Positions 17,735-26,238 of a DNA stretch of 64,000 nucleotides are shown here, one piece after another. The notes under the pieces were generated by a model that was given only the letters and a program-made list of their open reading frames with translations, ran no database searches and had not been told where the DNA came from. The translations under genes and the position numbers were made by a program. Source of the DNA: Streptomyces sp. NRRL F-5135. Its GTDB lineage: Bacteria; Actinomycetota; Actinomycetes; Streptomycetales; Streptomycetaceae. Each line of letters opens with the position of its first letter. The stretch's first letter is position 1. The stretch spans positions 62,001-126,000 of the forward strand of contig NZ_JOHR01000006.1 in the NCBI RefSeq assembly GCF_000719775.1, read 5' to 3'.

Positions 17735-18721
17735 TCAGCGGCCCTGCCACCTGGGAGCGCGTTTCCCGGTGAAGGCCGCGTGGAATTCGGCGTAGTCCTC
17801 GCCGGTCATCAGTAACGCCTGGGTGGCGGCGTCGAGTTCGACGGCGGCGGCGAGCGGCATGTCCAGTTCGGCGGTGAGCAGCGCCTTGGTCCGCGCGTAC
17901 GCCAGGGCGGGGCCGTCCGCGAGGTGCCGGGCCAGCTCGGCGGCGCGCGCGTCGGCGCCGCCCTCGCCGGTCAGTTCGCTGATCAGGCCGATCCGTTCGG
18001 CCTCCGCGGCGCGTACCGGCTCGCCGAGCATCAGCAGCCGGGTGGCGTGCCCGAGCCCGACCACGCGCGGCAGCAGATAGGCCGCGCCCATGTCACCGCC
18101 GGACAGGCCGACGCGGGTGAAGAGGAAGGCGAACCGCGCCGAGGGGTCCGCCACCCGGAAGTCGGCGGCGAGCGCGAGCACGGCGCCCGCGCCGGCGGCG
18201 GCCCCGTGGACCGCCGCGATCACGGGGAAGGGGCACTCGCGGACGGCCCTGACCACCTGCCCGGTCATCCGGTTGAAGGCGAGGAGCCGCGCGGTGTCCA
18301 GGGCGAGGGTGGCGCCGATGATCTCTTCCACGTCCCCGCCGGAACAGAATCCGCGCCCCTCCCCCGCCAGCACCAGGGCGCGTACGGAGCCCTCCCGGGA
18401 CAGCTCGGCGAGGAGGTCGCGCAGATCGGCGTAGGCGCCGAAGGTGAGCGCGTTCAGTTTCTCCGGCCGGGCGAGGGTGACGGTGACGACACCGGCTTCC
18501 CGGGTGACGCGCAGGTGGCGCCAGGTCCCGGTGGGCGAAGCGGATCCGGTGAAGTGCCCCGGGGAGGCGCTCCGGGCTCGAGGCGCCGTTGGGCGTTCCG
18601 GGGACCGGTCCTCGGACGGGCTTTCCAGGGCCGGGTCCTCCGACCGGCCCGGATCCTCCGACCTACCCGGGTCCTCCGGCCGAACCGGGTCCTCCGGCCG
18701 GCCTTCCGTGCGGTGGCTCAT
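17735..18721 (-). CDS. Enoyl-CoA hydratase/isomerase family protein
   Basis: A 328-residue crotonase-fold protein, longer than the usual ~260 because of a disordered ~65-residue N-terminal extension with repeats of EDPGRS. The fold is clear: RPEKLNALTFGAYADLRDLL, the oxyanion-hole region GEGRGFCSGGDVEEI and AVHGAAAGAGAVLALAADFR. The catalytic position is GLSGGDMGAAYLLPR, with Asp where hydratases carry Glu, as in ring-related isomerase/hydrolase members. An AAGGAGG site lies 8 nt before ATG 18721. It is first in an operon with the monooxygenase/reductase, so it probably acts on the reduced ring-CoA. Confidence 0.87.
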   Translation of the reverse strand: MSHRTEGRPEDPVRPEDPGRSEDPGRSEDPALESPSEDRSPERPTAPRARSASPGHFTGSASPTGTWRHLRVTREAGVVTVTLARPEKLNALTFGAYADLRDLLAELSREGSVRALVLAGEGRGFCSGGDVEEIIGATLALDTARLLAFNRMTGQVVRAVRECPFPVIAAVHGAAAGAGAVLALAADFRVADPSARFAFLFTRVGLSGGDMGAAYLLPRVVGLGHATRLLMLGEPVRAAEAERIGLISELTGEGGADARAAELARHLADGPALAYARTKALLTAELDMPLAAAVELDAATQALLMTGEDYAEFHAAFTGKRAPRWQGR

Positions 18722-18937
18722 GGAGTACGGCCTCCTTCAGCGGATGCTGCGGACGCGCTGTCGCCCGGTGCCGGTCGCGGCGGTACGGACCGCGCCGGTA
18801 CGGGCACGTCGTGCCGGGTTGCTCATGCCGGGTGTGCGCACCGCCCAGGTACGTACCACCGGTACGCGCCGCCCGCCGCCCGCCGTACGCCGTACGCGAA
18901 CCGCCGGGGCCGGGCGCGGGGCCGAACTTCCCCGACC

Positions 18938-18978
18938 GTATCACTCGTGTGTGACTATCGTCACGAGTGCGCGATACG
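18938..18978. promoter_or_regulatory. Large dyad upstream of the hydratase operon
   Basis: CACTCGTG (18942-18949) and CACGAGTG (18962-18969) are a perfect 8-bp inverted repeat. Outer GTATC (18938-18942) and GATAC (18973-18977) extend the symmetry. It contains GACTATCGTCAC and CGATACG, the motif pair also found at 12741-12764. It is the only strong structure in the 400-nt gap 18722-19124; the rest of that gap looks empty. Confidence 0.55.
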
Positions 18979-19124
18979 TCCGCGACGCTTCCGTGACATG
19001 TCCGTGAGATGACGTCCGTAGGCTGCCGAAGGTCCCTGTCGCCGCGGGACGGAAGTCCTCCGCCCGGCAGGCCGCAGCCTCTTGCCCCCGCGCTCCCGCT
19101 CCGTATGGTTGACCCGAGAGTAAT

Positions 19125-19595
19125 GTGCCCATTCGCACCCCGACGCCCCTTGCGCCCCCGATCGGACCCGCCACCATGCCCGAAGCCGTAGGCTCCTCCC
19201 CCTGGCGAGTCACGCTTCCGCACAGTGCCGAAGCCGTGCCGCTCGCACGCGCGCTGGTCCGTACCGCACTCGCGCATCTGGAGGAGCCGACCCACAGCCA
19301 TACGGCGGAGCTGCTCACGGCGGAGCTGGTCGCCAACGCGATCCAGCACACGGACGGCGGGCAACCCATCGAACTCGTTGTCGAACTGCTGCCCACTGGC
19401 TGTCAGGTGGAGGTTCACGACGGCGACCCGGCCCCGCCGGGGGACCTGGCCCACCCCGGGTCCATGCCGGATCCCCTGCAGGAGAACGGCCGGGGTCTGC
19501 TGTTGATCAGCACGCTCAGCGAGGCGTGCGGCCATCGGCCCACGGATCAGGGCAAAGCGGTCTGGTTCACGCTCCCCACGCCTGAGGCCTGCTGA
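19125..19595 (+). CDS. RsbW/SpoIIAB-like ATP-binding protein (HATPase)
   Basis: A 156-residue protein with a GHKL ATPase core: N box LLTAELVANAIQHT, a degenerate G1 region EVHDGDPAPP, and G2 NGRGLLLISTLSEACG, ending WFTLP. This is the large Streptomyces family of anti-sigma-like kinases without other domains. GTG at 19125 follows GAGAG; ATG at 19176 is an alternative that loses a Pro-rich leader. No sigma factor or anti-anti-sigma partner is adjacent, so its target is unknown. Confidence 0.82.
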   Translation: MPIRTPTPLAPPIGPATMPEAVGSSPWRVTLPHSAEAVPLARALVRTALAHLEEPTHSHTAELLTAELVANAIQHTDGGQPIELVVELLPTGCQVEVHDGDPAPPGDLAHPGSMPDPLQENGRGLLLISTLSEACGHRPTDQGKAVWFTLPTPEAC

Positions 19596-19737
19596 GCACA
19601 GGCGCGGCGGAGCGGCTGGGCAGCCGGGGGGCCGGGGCTGCCGGACGGGCTGGGCCGGTAGGTCTCGTGGAAGAGGTCGGCGGCGCCGTCCGGCAGCAGA
19701 ATCGGGCGGCCCCGAGTCGGCCGGTGGGCTCGGCCGG

Positions 19738-20742
19738 TCAGTCGCGGGCCAGCGTGGCGACCAGCACGGCCTTGATCGTGTGCAGCCGGTTCTCCGCCTC
19801 GTCGAAGACCACCGAGCGCTCCGACTCGAACACCTCGTCCGTGACCTCCAGGGCGGTCAGCCCGTGGCGCTCGTACAGCTCCCGGCCCACGGCGGTGCCC
19901 AGGTCGTGGAAGGCGGGCAGGCAGTGCAGGAACCTCACGTCCGGGTTGCCCGTCGCCCGCAGGACGTCCATGGTCACGGCGTACGGTCCGAGGGCCGCGA
20001 TCCGCTCGTCCCAGACCTCCTTCGGCTCCCCCATCGACACCCAGACGTCGGTGGCCACGAAATCGGCCCCGGCGACGCCCTCCTCGATGTTCTCCGTCAG
20101 GGTGAGGCGCGCCCCGCTCTTCCCGGCGGCCGCGTCGGCGAGCGCCCGGACCTCCTCCGAGGGCCAGTAGGCGCGCGGCGCGACGATCCGTACGTCCATG
20201 CCCAGCAGCGCGCCCGTGACGAGGTAGGAGTTGCCCATGTTGAAGCGGGCGTCGCCGAGGTAGGCGTAGCCGATGTCCGTCAGCGGCTTGGCACTGTGCT
20301 CGGTCATCGTGAGCACGTCCGCCAGCATCTGGGTGGGGTGCCACTCGTCCGTGAGGCCGTTGAACACCGGCACGCCCGCGTGCGCGGCCAGTTCCTCCAC
20401 GGTCGCCTGGGCGTCTCCCCGGAACTCGATACCGTCGAACATCCGGCCGAGCACCCGGGCGGTGTCCTTCGCGGACTCCTTGGTGCCGATGTGTGAGCCC
20501 GCCGGGTCGATGTACGTCGTCGCGGCGCCCTGGTCGGCCGCCGCCACCTCGAAGGCGCACCGCGTCCGGGTCGAGGACTTCTCGAAGATCAGCGCGATAT
20601 TCCGGCCGCGCAGCCGCGGCACCTCGGTGCCGGCCTTCTTCGCGGCCTTGAGTTCGGCGGCCAGTTCGATCAGGCCGCGGAACTCCTCGGCGGTGAAGTC
20701 CAGCTCCTTGAGGAAGTGGCGGCCTGCGAGGTCTATCGCCAT
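19738..20742 (-). CDS. arcB: Ornithine carbamoyltransferase (probably catabolic)
   Basis: A 334-residue enzyme with all hallmarks: carbamoyl-phosphate loop [26 protein letters not shown], the ornithine-binding VWVSMGE, and HCLPAFHD. It catalyses interconversion of ornithine plus carbamoyl phosphate with citrulline in the cytoplasm. The length and sequence fit both anabolic argF and catabolic arcB. The nearby arginine deiminase on the same strand, and the absence of biosynthetic arg genes, favour arcB. AGGAG precedes ATG 20742. A palindrome overlaps its likely promoter. Confidence 0.9.
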   Translation of the reverse strand: MAIDLAGRHFLKELDFTAEEFRGLIELAAELKAAKKAGTEVPRLRGRNIALIFEKSSTRTRCAFEVAAADQGAATTYIDPAGSHIGTKESAKDTARVLGRMFDGIEFRGDAQATVEELAAHAGVPVFNGLTDEWHPTQMLADVLTMTEHSAKPLTDIGYAYLGDARFNMGNSYLVTGALLGMDVRIVAPRAYWPSEEVRALADAAAGKSGARLTLTENIEEGVAGADFVATDVWVSMGEPKEVWDERIAALGPYAVTMDVLRATGNPDVRFLHCLPAFHDLGTAVGRELYERHGLTALEVTDEVFESERSVVFDEAENRLHTIKAVLVATLARD

Positions 20743-20810
20743 GGTGGCTGCTCCTGTGGCGCGAGGGTGCGGGGCGGGGTCGCGGAATCATGAGGCCACG
20801 ACAATGGAAC

Positions 20811-20839
20811 CATATACGAGGCTCTGTATCGCTATACAG
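20811..20839 (-). promoter_or_regulatory. arcB promoter with an overlapping operator palindrome
   Basis: On the minus strand TATATG (20816-20811) is a plausible -10, about 70 nt before the start codon. The perfect 16-bp palindrome CTGTATAGCGATACAG (20839-20824) covers the -35 and spacer. Its form resembles GntR-type operators more than an ARG box. No regulator gene adjoins it. Confidence 0.5.
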
Positions 20840-21002
20840 CGACCGTCCGGGCGATCCCGACGTCGTCGCCCTGAGCCTTCCCCCGGAGTCTGCCTGAGCC
20901 TTCCCCTGAGTCCTTCCCCTGAGCAGGAGAGCGGGGAACGGGAGCGTCCCGGTACCGGAAGAGGAGAGTTCCGGTCACTGACCCGGCGCCGCGCCTCGCA
21001 TG

Positions 21003-21434
21003 TCAGCTGAGCTCGGCGCCGTACACGTGGTCGACCGTCATCGTCATGAGCACCCTGCGCTCGGACACCATCACCGACCGGTACTCCTCCCAGTCCGGGT
21101 GCTCCCCGGCGGCGGCGCGGTAATAGTCCACCAGTGCCTCGACCTCGGGGCCATGGGGGTCGGTTCCCGGCCCGACGAGTGTCGCCACGCCCTCGGCGGT
21201 GGCCCACGCCCGGCCGTCGGGCCTGGTGACCTCCAGCGTGGCCCGGGGGTCCCGGCGCAGATTGGCCGTCTTGGCGCGTCCCTCGGTCATCGAGACGCGG
21301 ATGACACCGGCCTCCTGGTCGTAGAAGGGCAGGACCGGGGAGAGCTGGGGGCGGCCGTCCGACTTGATCGTCGCGAGGACACCGAGCCTGCTCTCCGCGA
21401 GGAGCGTGCGCGGGGTGAAGGAGGAGGCGGTCAT
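21003..21434 (-). CDS. PPOX-class F420/flavin-binding split-barrel protein
   Basis: A 143-residue protein with the pyridoxamine-5'-phosphate-oxidase-like split barrel: LLAESRLGVLATIKSDGRPQLSPVLPFY, then RDPRATLEVTRPDGRAWATAEGVATLVG. In actinobacteria many such proteins bind F420 rather than FMN (family knowledge). ATG at 21434 is the only sensible start, but no ribosome site precedes it, so the transcript may be leaderless. It lies between arcA and arcB; a functional link to arginine use is not evident. Confidence 0.82.
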   Translation of the reverse strand: MTASSFTPRTLLAESRLGVLATIKSDGRPQLSPVLPFYDQEAGVIRVSMTEGRAKTANLRRDPRATLEVTRPDGRAWATAEGVATLVGPGTDPHGPEVEALVDYYRAAAGEHPDWEEYRSVMVSERRVLMTMTVDHVYGAELS

Positions 21435-21828
21435 ATACGGGCCAAGTCCCGGGCACACGCGGGTATTCCCGCCCGGCCGTTCGGGCCCCGCGGTCGTGCG
21501 TGACCGCACCCGGTGCCGACGCACGTGCCGACCGCACGTGGCCAACCGGTGAAGCGACCCCCGCGCGCCGTGCGCGCCACGCGACGCCGGACGCAAGAGA
21601 GCGGTTGGAGCGGCTCGCCGCGGGAGCCGTGCCGTCCGTGGGCAGGACCGGGGCCCGTGCCTCCCCTGGGCGGAACCGCCTGCGCGGGGCCCCGGCCGGG
21701 CGGCCGGCCGGAAGGCCCAGCCGGGAGCCCGGCCGGAAGGCCCGGCCGGGCGGCCGCCACCGCGCGACCGAGCCGCACGCGCGACCGGGGCTTCGCCCCG
21801 GCGCGTCTCGGCCCCCGCCCACCGGCGG
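21435..21828. other. Intergenic region with GC-rich repeats
   Basis: This 394-nt gap holds no convincing gene. Around 21705-21755 a run of overlapping CCGGCCGGAAGGCCC-type units could fold into several hairpins and act as the terminator for the operon ending in arginine deiminase. Confidence 0.5.
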
Positions 21829-23067
21829 CTACGCGGCGTCGCGCTCGACGGGGCAGCTCATGCAGCGCGGGCCGCCGCGGCCCCGGCCCAGCTCGCTGCC
21901 GGGGATCTCCAGGACCTGGATGCCCTGCCTGCGCAGGTGCGTGTTGGTGGTGACGTTGCGCTCGTATGCGACGACCACCCCCGGCTCCACGGCGAGCACG
22001 TTGCAGCCGTCGTCCCACTGCTCCCGGGCCGCCGAATGCACGTCCTGGGTCGCGGTGAGCACCCGGATCTCGGGCAGGCCGAGAGCCGCCGCTATGGCGC
22101 GGTGCATGTGCTCCGGCGGGTGGTCGGTGACCTTGAGCTCCCGGCCGTCGCCGCCCGGTTCGATGGTGTACGAGCGGAGCATGCCGAGCCCCGCGTACTG
22201 GGTGAACGTGTTCTGGTCCACCATCGTCATCACCGTGTCGAGGTGCATGAACGCGCGCCGCTTGGGCATGTCGAGCGCCACGATCGTGGTGGCGGAACCG
22301 GCGGCGAACAGGCCGCGCGCCAGCATCTCGACGGCCTGCGGGGTGGTGCGCTCGCTCATCCCGATCAGTACGGCGCCGCGGCCGATGACCAGGACGTCAC
22401 CGCCCTCGATGGTGGACGGGTAGTCGTCCTGCCCCTCCGACCAGTGGTGGAAGGAGCCCGCGGGCGCGGCGGCGCCGGCGAAGAGCGGGTGGTGCTTGTA
22501 GATCGCCTCGAAGTGCACGGTCTCGCGCTGCCGGGCCGGCCAGCGCATGGCGTTGATGGAGACCCCGTCGTAGATCCAGGCGGAGGTGTCCCGGGTGAAG
22601 AGGTGGTTGGGCAGCGGGTCGAGCAGGAAGTCGTCCAGGTCCATCGCGTGGAACCGCACGGAGACCGGCTCCTCGAACCGCTCCAGGAACTCCCGTTTGG
22701 TCATCCCGCCGACCAGCGCCTCGACCAGCTCGGCCGTCGGCAGCCCGTCACAGACCTCCCGGAGGTGGCCGGTGGCGAGCGGGCCGTACTCCTTCTCGTG
22801 GAACACCCGGTCCAGCACGAGCCGCCGCGCCTCGGGGAGGTCCAGCGACTCGCGCAGCAACTCGCCGAAGAGATGGACCTCCACCCCTCGGCCGCGCAAC
22901 AGCTCCGCGAACGCGTCGTGTTCCTCCTGGGCCCGGCGCACCCAGAGGACGTCGTCGAAGAGCAGTGCGTCCTTGTTCGCGGGGGTGAGCCGCTTCAGTT
23001 CCAGACCGGGCCGGTGGAGGATGACGCGGCGCAGCCGTCCGGTCTCGGAGTCGACGTGGAATCCCAT
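21829..23067 (-). CDS. arcA: Arginine deiminase
   Basis: A 412-residue enzyme hydrolysing arginine to citrulline and ammonia. Conserved signatures are seen throughout: [36 protein letters not shown]-like [23 protein letters not shown], and the C-terminal catalytic cysteine in [12 protein letters not shown]. It starts 18 nt after the GAP1-like gene ends and has a GGGGG ribosome site, so it may be read as the last cistron of the upstream conflict operon. arcB is nearby, but carbamate kinase and an antiporter are missing from the window. Confidence 0.95.
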   Translation of the reverse strand: MGFHVDSETGRLRRVILHRPGLELKRLTPANKDALLFDDVLWVRRAQEEHDAFAELLRGRGVEVHLFGELLRESLDLPEARRLVLDRVFHEKEYGPLATGHLREVCDGLPTAELVEALVGGMTKREFLERFEEPVSVRFHAMDLDDFLLDPLPNHLFTRDTSAWIYDGVSINAMRWPARQRETVHFEAIYKHHPLFAGAAAPAGSFHHWSEGQDDYPSTIEGGDVLVIGRGAVLIGMSERTTPQAVEMLARGLFAAGSATTIVALDMPKRRAFMHLDTVMTMVDQNTFTQYAGLGMLRSYTIEPGGDGRELKVTDHPPEHMHRAIAAALGLPEIRVLTATQDVHSAAREQWDDGCNVLAVEPGVVVAYERNVTTNTHLRRQGIQVLEIPGSELGRGRGGPRCMSCPVERDAA

Positions 23068-23085
23068 GCCCCCATCGTGACGGGA

Positions 23086-26000
23086 TCACCTGGCCAGCAC
23101 CACCACCAGGGCCACGATGGCCAGTACGAGGATGCTGCTCAGCGCCATGAAGACCAGCCGGCCGTCCTCGGTCGCCGATACGCGCGGCTCCCGGGCCCGG
23201 CCGGGCGGGGCGGACGGTGGAGTGGACGGCGGGGCGGACGGTGGCGGTGGCAGGGGGGCCGCCGGCCGCGCGGACACCTGGGCGGGCGGTTCCGCGGGAG
23301 GCTCGGTGGCGGACCCGTGGCCCGGGGCCTGGCCAGGGCCGTGGGCCGGGCCGGCAGCGTCGGCCGGCCTCCCCGGCTCGTAGGACTTGTGGAGTTCGGC
23401 GGGCTTCCCGGTCTCGTCCGGGGCGAAGGATTCCTCGTACGTCGCGCGCCTCTCCTCCCGCCCCTGGTGCTCGTACGACCGGGGCTGCTCGTGCGAACGG
23501 GGCTGCTCGTACACCGATGGCCGCTGCTCGTACGCCTGGTCCCGCGCCTGGTCGTACGGTTCTTCGGCGCGTGCCGGCGGGCGCGCGCGCATCGGTTCGT
23601 GGGACCTGGGCGTCTCGTGGGAGCGGAATTCGTACGGTCCGGACTCCGGCCCCGGCTCCGGCTCCGGCTCCGGCTCGTAAGGGTTGGGCTCCACCTGCGG
23701 GAAGGCGGCGGGCGGCGGCTCCGGCAGCCGTCCCTCCGAGCCGTGCCACGCGGCGTCGAGCAGCGCCAGCCAGACCTCGTCCCGTAACTTCGCGCCGTCC
23801 TTCGCCTCCAATATCTGCCGCACCGCGGAGCGGCCGACCGGGTCCTGCCCGCCGGCCAGCCGGGGCAGCAGCGCGACGAGCCGCGTGCTGTTCCGCGGCT
23901 CGCGCGCGAGGGGGCGGACGGCCCAGAGGTACAGCGCGGCGGCGTTCGCGGCCTGGGTCTCGTCGGACGGCCGGCCCCCGTACGGCGGCCAGGGGAGGCC
24001 GGCCGCGAACAGCCCCCGCTCCAGCACGGCGTCGCACAGCGCCTGCCGGCGGTGCTTGTTCCACTCGCCGTAACGGGAGGCGATCTCCTTCACCAGCGCC
24101 GTGACGGCCACGTAGGGCAGACCGGGCTCCCGCACGGCGGCGATCAGGTCCCCGTCGGAGCTGCCGCGCACGGCGCCGCTGACGTTCCGCGGGATCTCCC
24201 CGGGCGCGGCACCGGACTCCTCCGGGGCCCGCAGCACGGCGTGCAGGCGCGCGGCCTTGACGGTCGTACGGCGGCGGCGCCAGGGCACCAGGCTGCCGCG
24301 GGCCGACTCCATCGGCCAGTCGGGCTGTACCCGGCGCAGGAGCGGCGGCGCGGCGGGGACCGGGGCGGTGGGGCGCGGCGGGTCCTGCCGTACGGGCCCG
24401 GGGCGGTACGGGCCGGAGGGGCCGGGCGGCCCGCCCCGGGTGTCCCGTCCGAAGGGCTCCGGCCGGACCGGGCCGGTCTCACGCCCCGTCGGCCGGACGG
24501 GATCCGGACGCCCGGCTTCCTGGCGGGAGGCTTCGGACGGCTTCGGCCCCGGGCGGAAGGGATCCCGGCGCGGCGGCCCCGCCACGCCCTGGTTCGAGGA
24601 CGTGCCCGGATCGGACGGCACGCCCGGACCGGACGACGGGCCCGGGTCCGAGGACGCGCCAGGGCCCGAGGACAGGGGATCGGGGCGGCCGGAGTCACGG
24701 CGGAACCCACCCGGACGTGCCGCCCCGGGCCATCCGCGCCCGCCGGATTCCCGGCCCCCCGACTCCGGGTGGCCGGGGCCGTTCCGGCGCGCCCCGCCCG
24801 GCCGCCGGTCCGGGTCCGGGTCCAGGTCCGGGTCCAGGTCGGGGTCCGAGTCGGGGCCCGAGTCGGGGCCCGAGTCGGGGCCCGAGTCGGGGGCCACGTC
24901 CGCGTCCGGGCGGCCGGGGAGTCCCCGGGCCGAATCGGGAACCGCCCGCGGCGGTTCCGGACGTTCGGCATCACGCCCGGGCGGCCCCGAGCCCGTACGA
25001 GACGGATCCTCGCCCCCACGGGGCGGATCCGGAACCGCCCGGGGCGAGCCCGGGACCGTACGGAACGGTGGATCCTGGCCCGCCCGGGACGGCCCCGGAA
25101 CCCCACGCGGCGGGTCCGGCAACTCGCCGTCACGCCGGACCGCGTCAGACCGCCCGTACGCGTCCGAATCCCCGCGCCACGGATCCGGACGCCCGGCATC
25201 GCGCCGAACCGGGCCCGAGCCCCCGCGCGGCGGGTCCGGGCGCTCGAAGTCCCGCCGCGTCGGGTCCGGACGTGCGGGGCCCCGGCGCGGCAGGTCCGGC
25301 CGGCCCCCGTCCGGCCGGTAGAGCCGGCGCGGACGGGCCGCCAGGCGGTCCAGCGCCTCCGCGGCCATGTCCAGCAACGCGCCGTCGTCGAAGGGCGACC
25401 GCGACCGCGCGACCGAGGCCAGCGCCTTGGCGACCTCGTACTCGCGCTCCTCCCCCTCCTCCGCCCCGCGCAGATAGTGGTCGACCAGCCATGCCGCCAC
25501 CTGTTCCGCCCGGTCGCCCAGTCGCTCGCGCGGGTCCGTCCGCGTCCACTCCGTGCGCTGCGGCGCGGGCCCGGGCCAGCGGCGTACGAAGACGAACCGC
25601 AGCGCCCGCGTCTCCGCCGTGTCATGCGTGGCGAACGTCCAGCCGGCCGGGAGCAGCCCCCGGAAGATCCCGTACAGCCCCCACAGCACCCGGAAGGCGC
25701 TGTCGCCGCCCCGCCCGTCCAGCACGGTCAGCTTCTGGCTCGGCCGGCGGAGCAGTTCGCCCGCCACCGCCGCCAGCGTCTCCTCCTCGTCGGCCAGTCC
25801 GCGCATCAGCGCGCGCCGGCCCCGCTCGGCACCCGCCAGCAGCGCCGCCACCCTGACCTTCGCCAGGTCGCCCCGGACATCGCCGAGCGGCAGGTCACCA
25901 CCCTCCCACCGCCAGTGGTGCAGGCCGAGAGAGGTCTCCACGTCCAGGGTGTCGGACGCGCCGATCAGCGCGTGGCAGACCGTGCTCGGCTGTCCGTCCG

Positions 26001-26238
26001 GGTCCGGCCAGGCGGCCCGGTGGATCAGCAGGACGCTGCCCTTGCTCTCCAGCCGGATCAGGGCGGGCACGGTCTCCGCCGCCGTCGTCCGCAGCAGCGG
26101 TGCGATGTGGCCGAAGATGGTCTCGGCCCGCTCCCGCTCGCAGGACCAGGCCACCGGTCCGAAGCCGGTGGTGCCGAGCGTGTTGTCGGCGTCCCAGCGG
26201 AAGACGATCTGGTCGACCGACTCCTCATGACGGGCCAT
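23086..26238 (-). CDS. GAP1-like GTPase-associated protein with C-terminal membrane anchor
   Basis: A 1050-residue protein. The N-terminal ~300 residues (VDQIVFRWDADNTLGTTGFG, TVCHALIGASDTLDVETSLGL, GLLPAGWTFATHDTAETRALRFVFV) look like the GAP1 N-terminal domain (type 2) that accompanies bacterial double-GTPases. A disordered stretch of ~330 residues rich in Arg/Asp/Pro/Gly, with PDSG repeats, follows. Next is a helical module (~680-880; TALVKEIASRYGEWNKHRRQALCDAVLERG), a second Pro/Glu tail, and a single C-terminal helix (FMALSSILVLAIVALVVVLA). It would sit as a tail-anchored partner of the GTPase. Its ATG overlaps the GTPase stop by one base. Function is inferred from family and neighbours. 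Confidence 0.75.
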   Translation of the reverse strand: MARHEESVDQIVFRWDADNTLGTTGFGPVAWSCERERAETIFGHIAPLLRTTAAETVPALIRLESKGSVLLIHRAAWPDPDGQPSTVCHALIGASDTLDVETSLGLHHWRWEGGDLPLGDVRGDLAKVRVAALLAGAERGRRALMRGLADEEETLAAVAGELLRRPSQKLTVLDGRGGDSAFRVLWGLYGIFRGLLPAGWTFATHDTAETRALRFVFVRRWPGPAPQRTEWTRTDPRERLGDRAEQVAAWLVDHYLRGAEEGEEREYEVAKALASVARSRSPFDDGALLDMAAEALDRLAARPRRLYRPDGGRPDLPRRGPARPDPTRRDFERPDPPRGGSGPVRRDAGRPDPWRGDSDAYGRSDAVRRDGELPDPPRGVPGPSRAGQDPPFRTVPGSPRAVPDPPRGGEDPSRTGSGPPGRDAERPEPPRAVPDSARGLPGRPDADVAPDSGPDSGPDSGPDSDPDLDPDLDPDPDRRPGGARRNGPGHPESGGRESGGRGWPGAARPGGFRRDSGRPDPLSSGPGASSDPGPSSGPGVPSDPGTSSNQGVAGPPRRDPFRPGPKPSEASRQEAGRPDPVRPTGRETGPVRPEPFGRDTRGGPPGPSGPYRPGPVRQDPPRPTAPVPAAPPLLRRVQPDWPMESARGSLVPWRRRRTTVKAARLHAVLRAPEESGAAPGEIPRNVSGAVRGSSDGDLIAAVREPGLPYVAVTALVKEIASRYGEWNKHRRQALCDAVLERGLFAAGLPWPPYGGRPSDETQAANAAALYLWAVRPLAREPRNSTRLVALLPRLAGGQDPVGRSAVRQILEAKDGAKLRDEVWLALLDAAWHGSEGRLPEPPPAAFPQVEPNPYEPEPEPEPGPESGPYEFRSHETPRSHEPMRARPPARAEEPYDQARDQAYEQRPSVYEQPRSHEQPRSYEHQGREERRATYEESFAPDETGKPAELHKSYEPGRPADAAGPAHGPGQAPGHGSATEPPAEPPAQVSARPAAPLPPPPSAPPSTPPSAPPGRAREPRVSATEDGRLVFMALSSILVLAIVALVVVLAR

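Noticed and set aside
14985..17795. A 936-codon plus-strand frame
   Set aside because: It runs antisense to the monooxygenase/reductase, which has unmistakable domains on the other strand.
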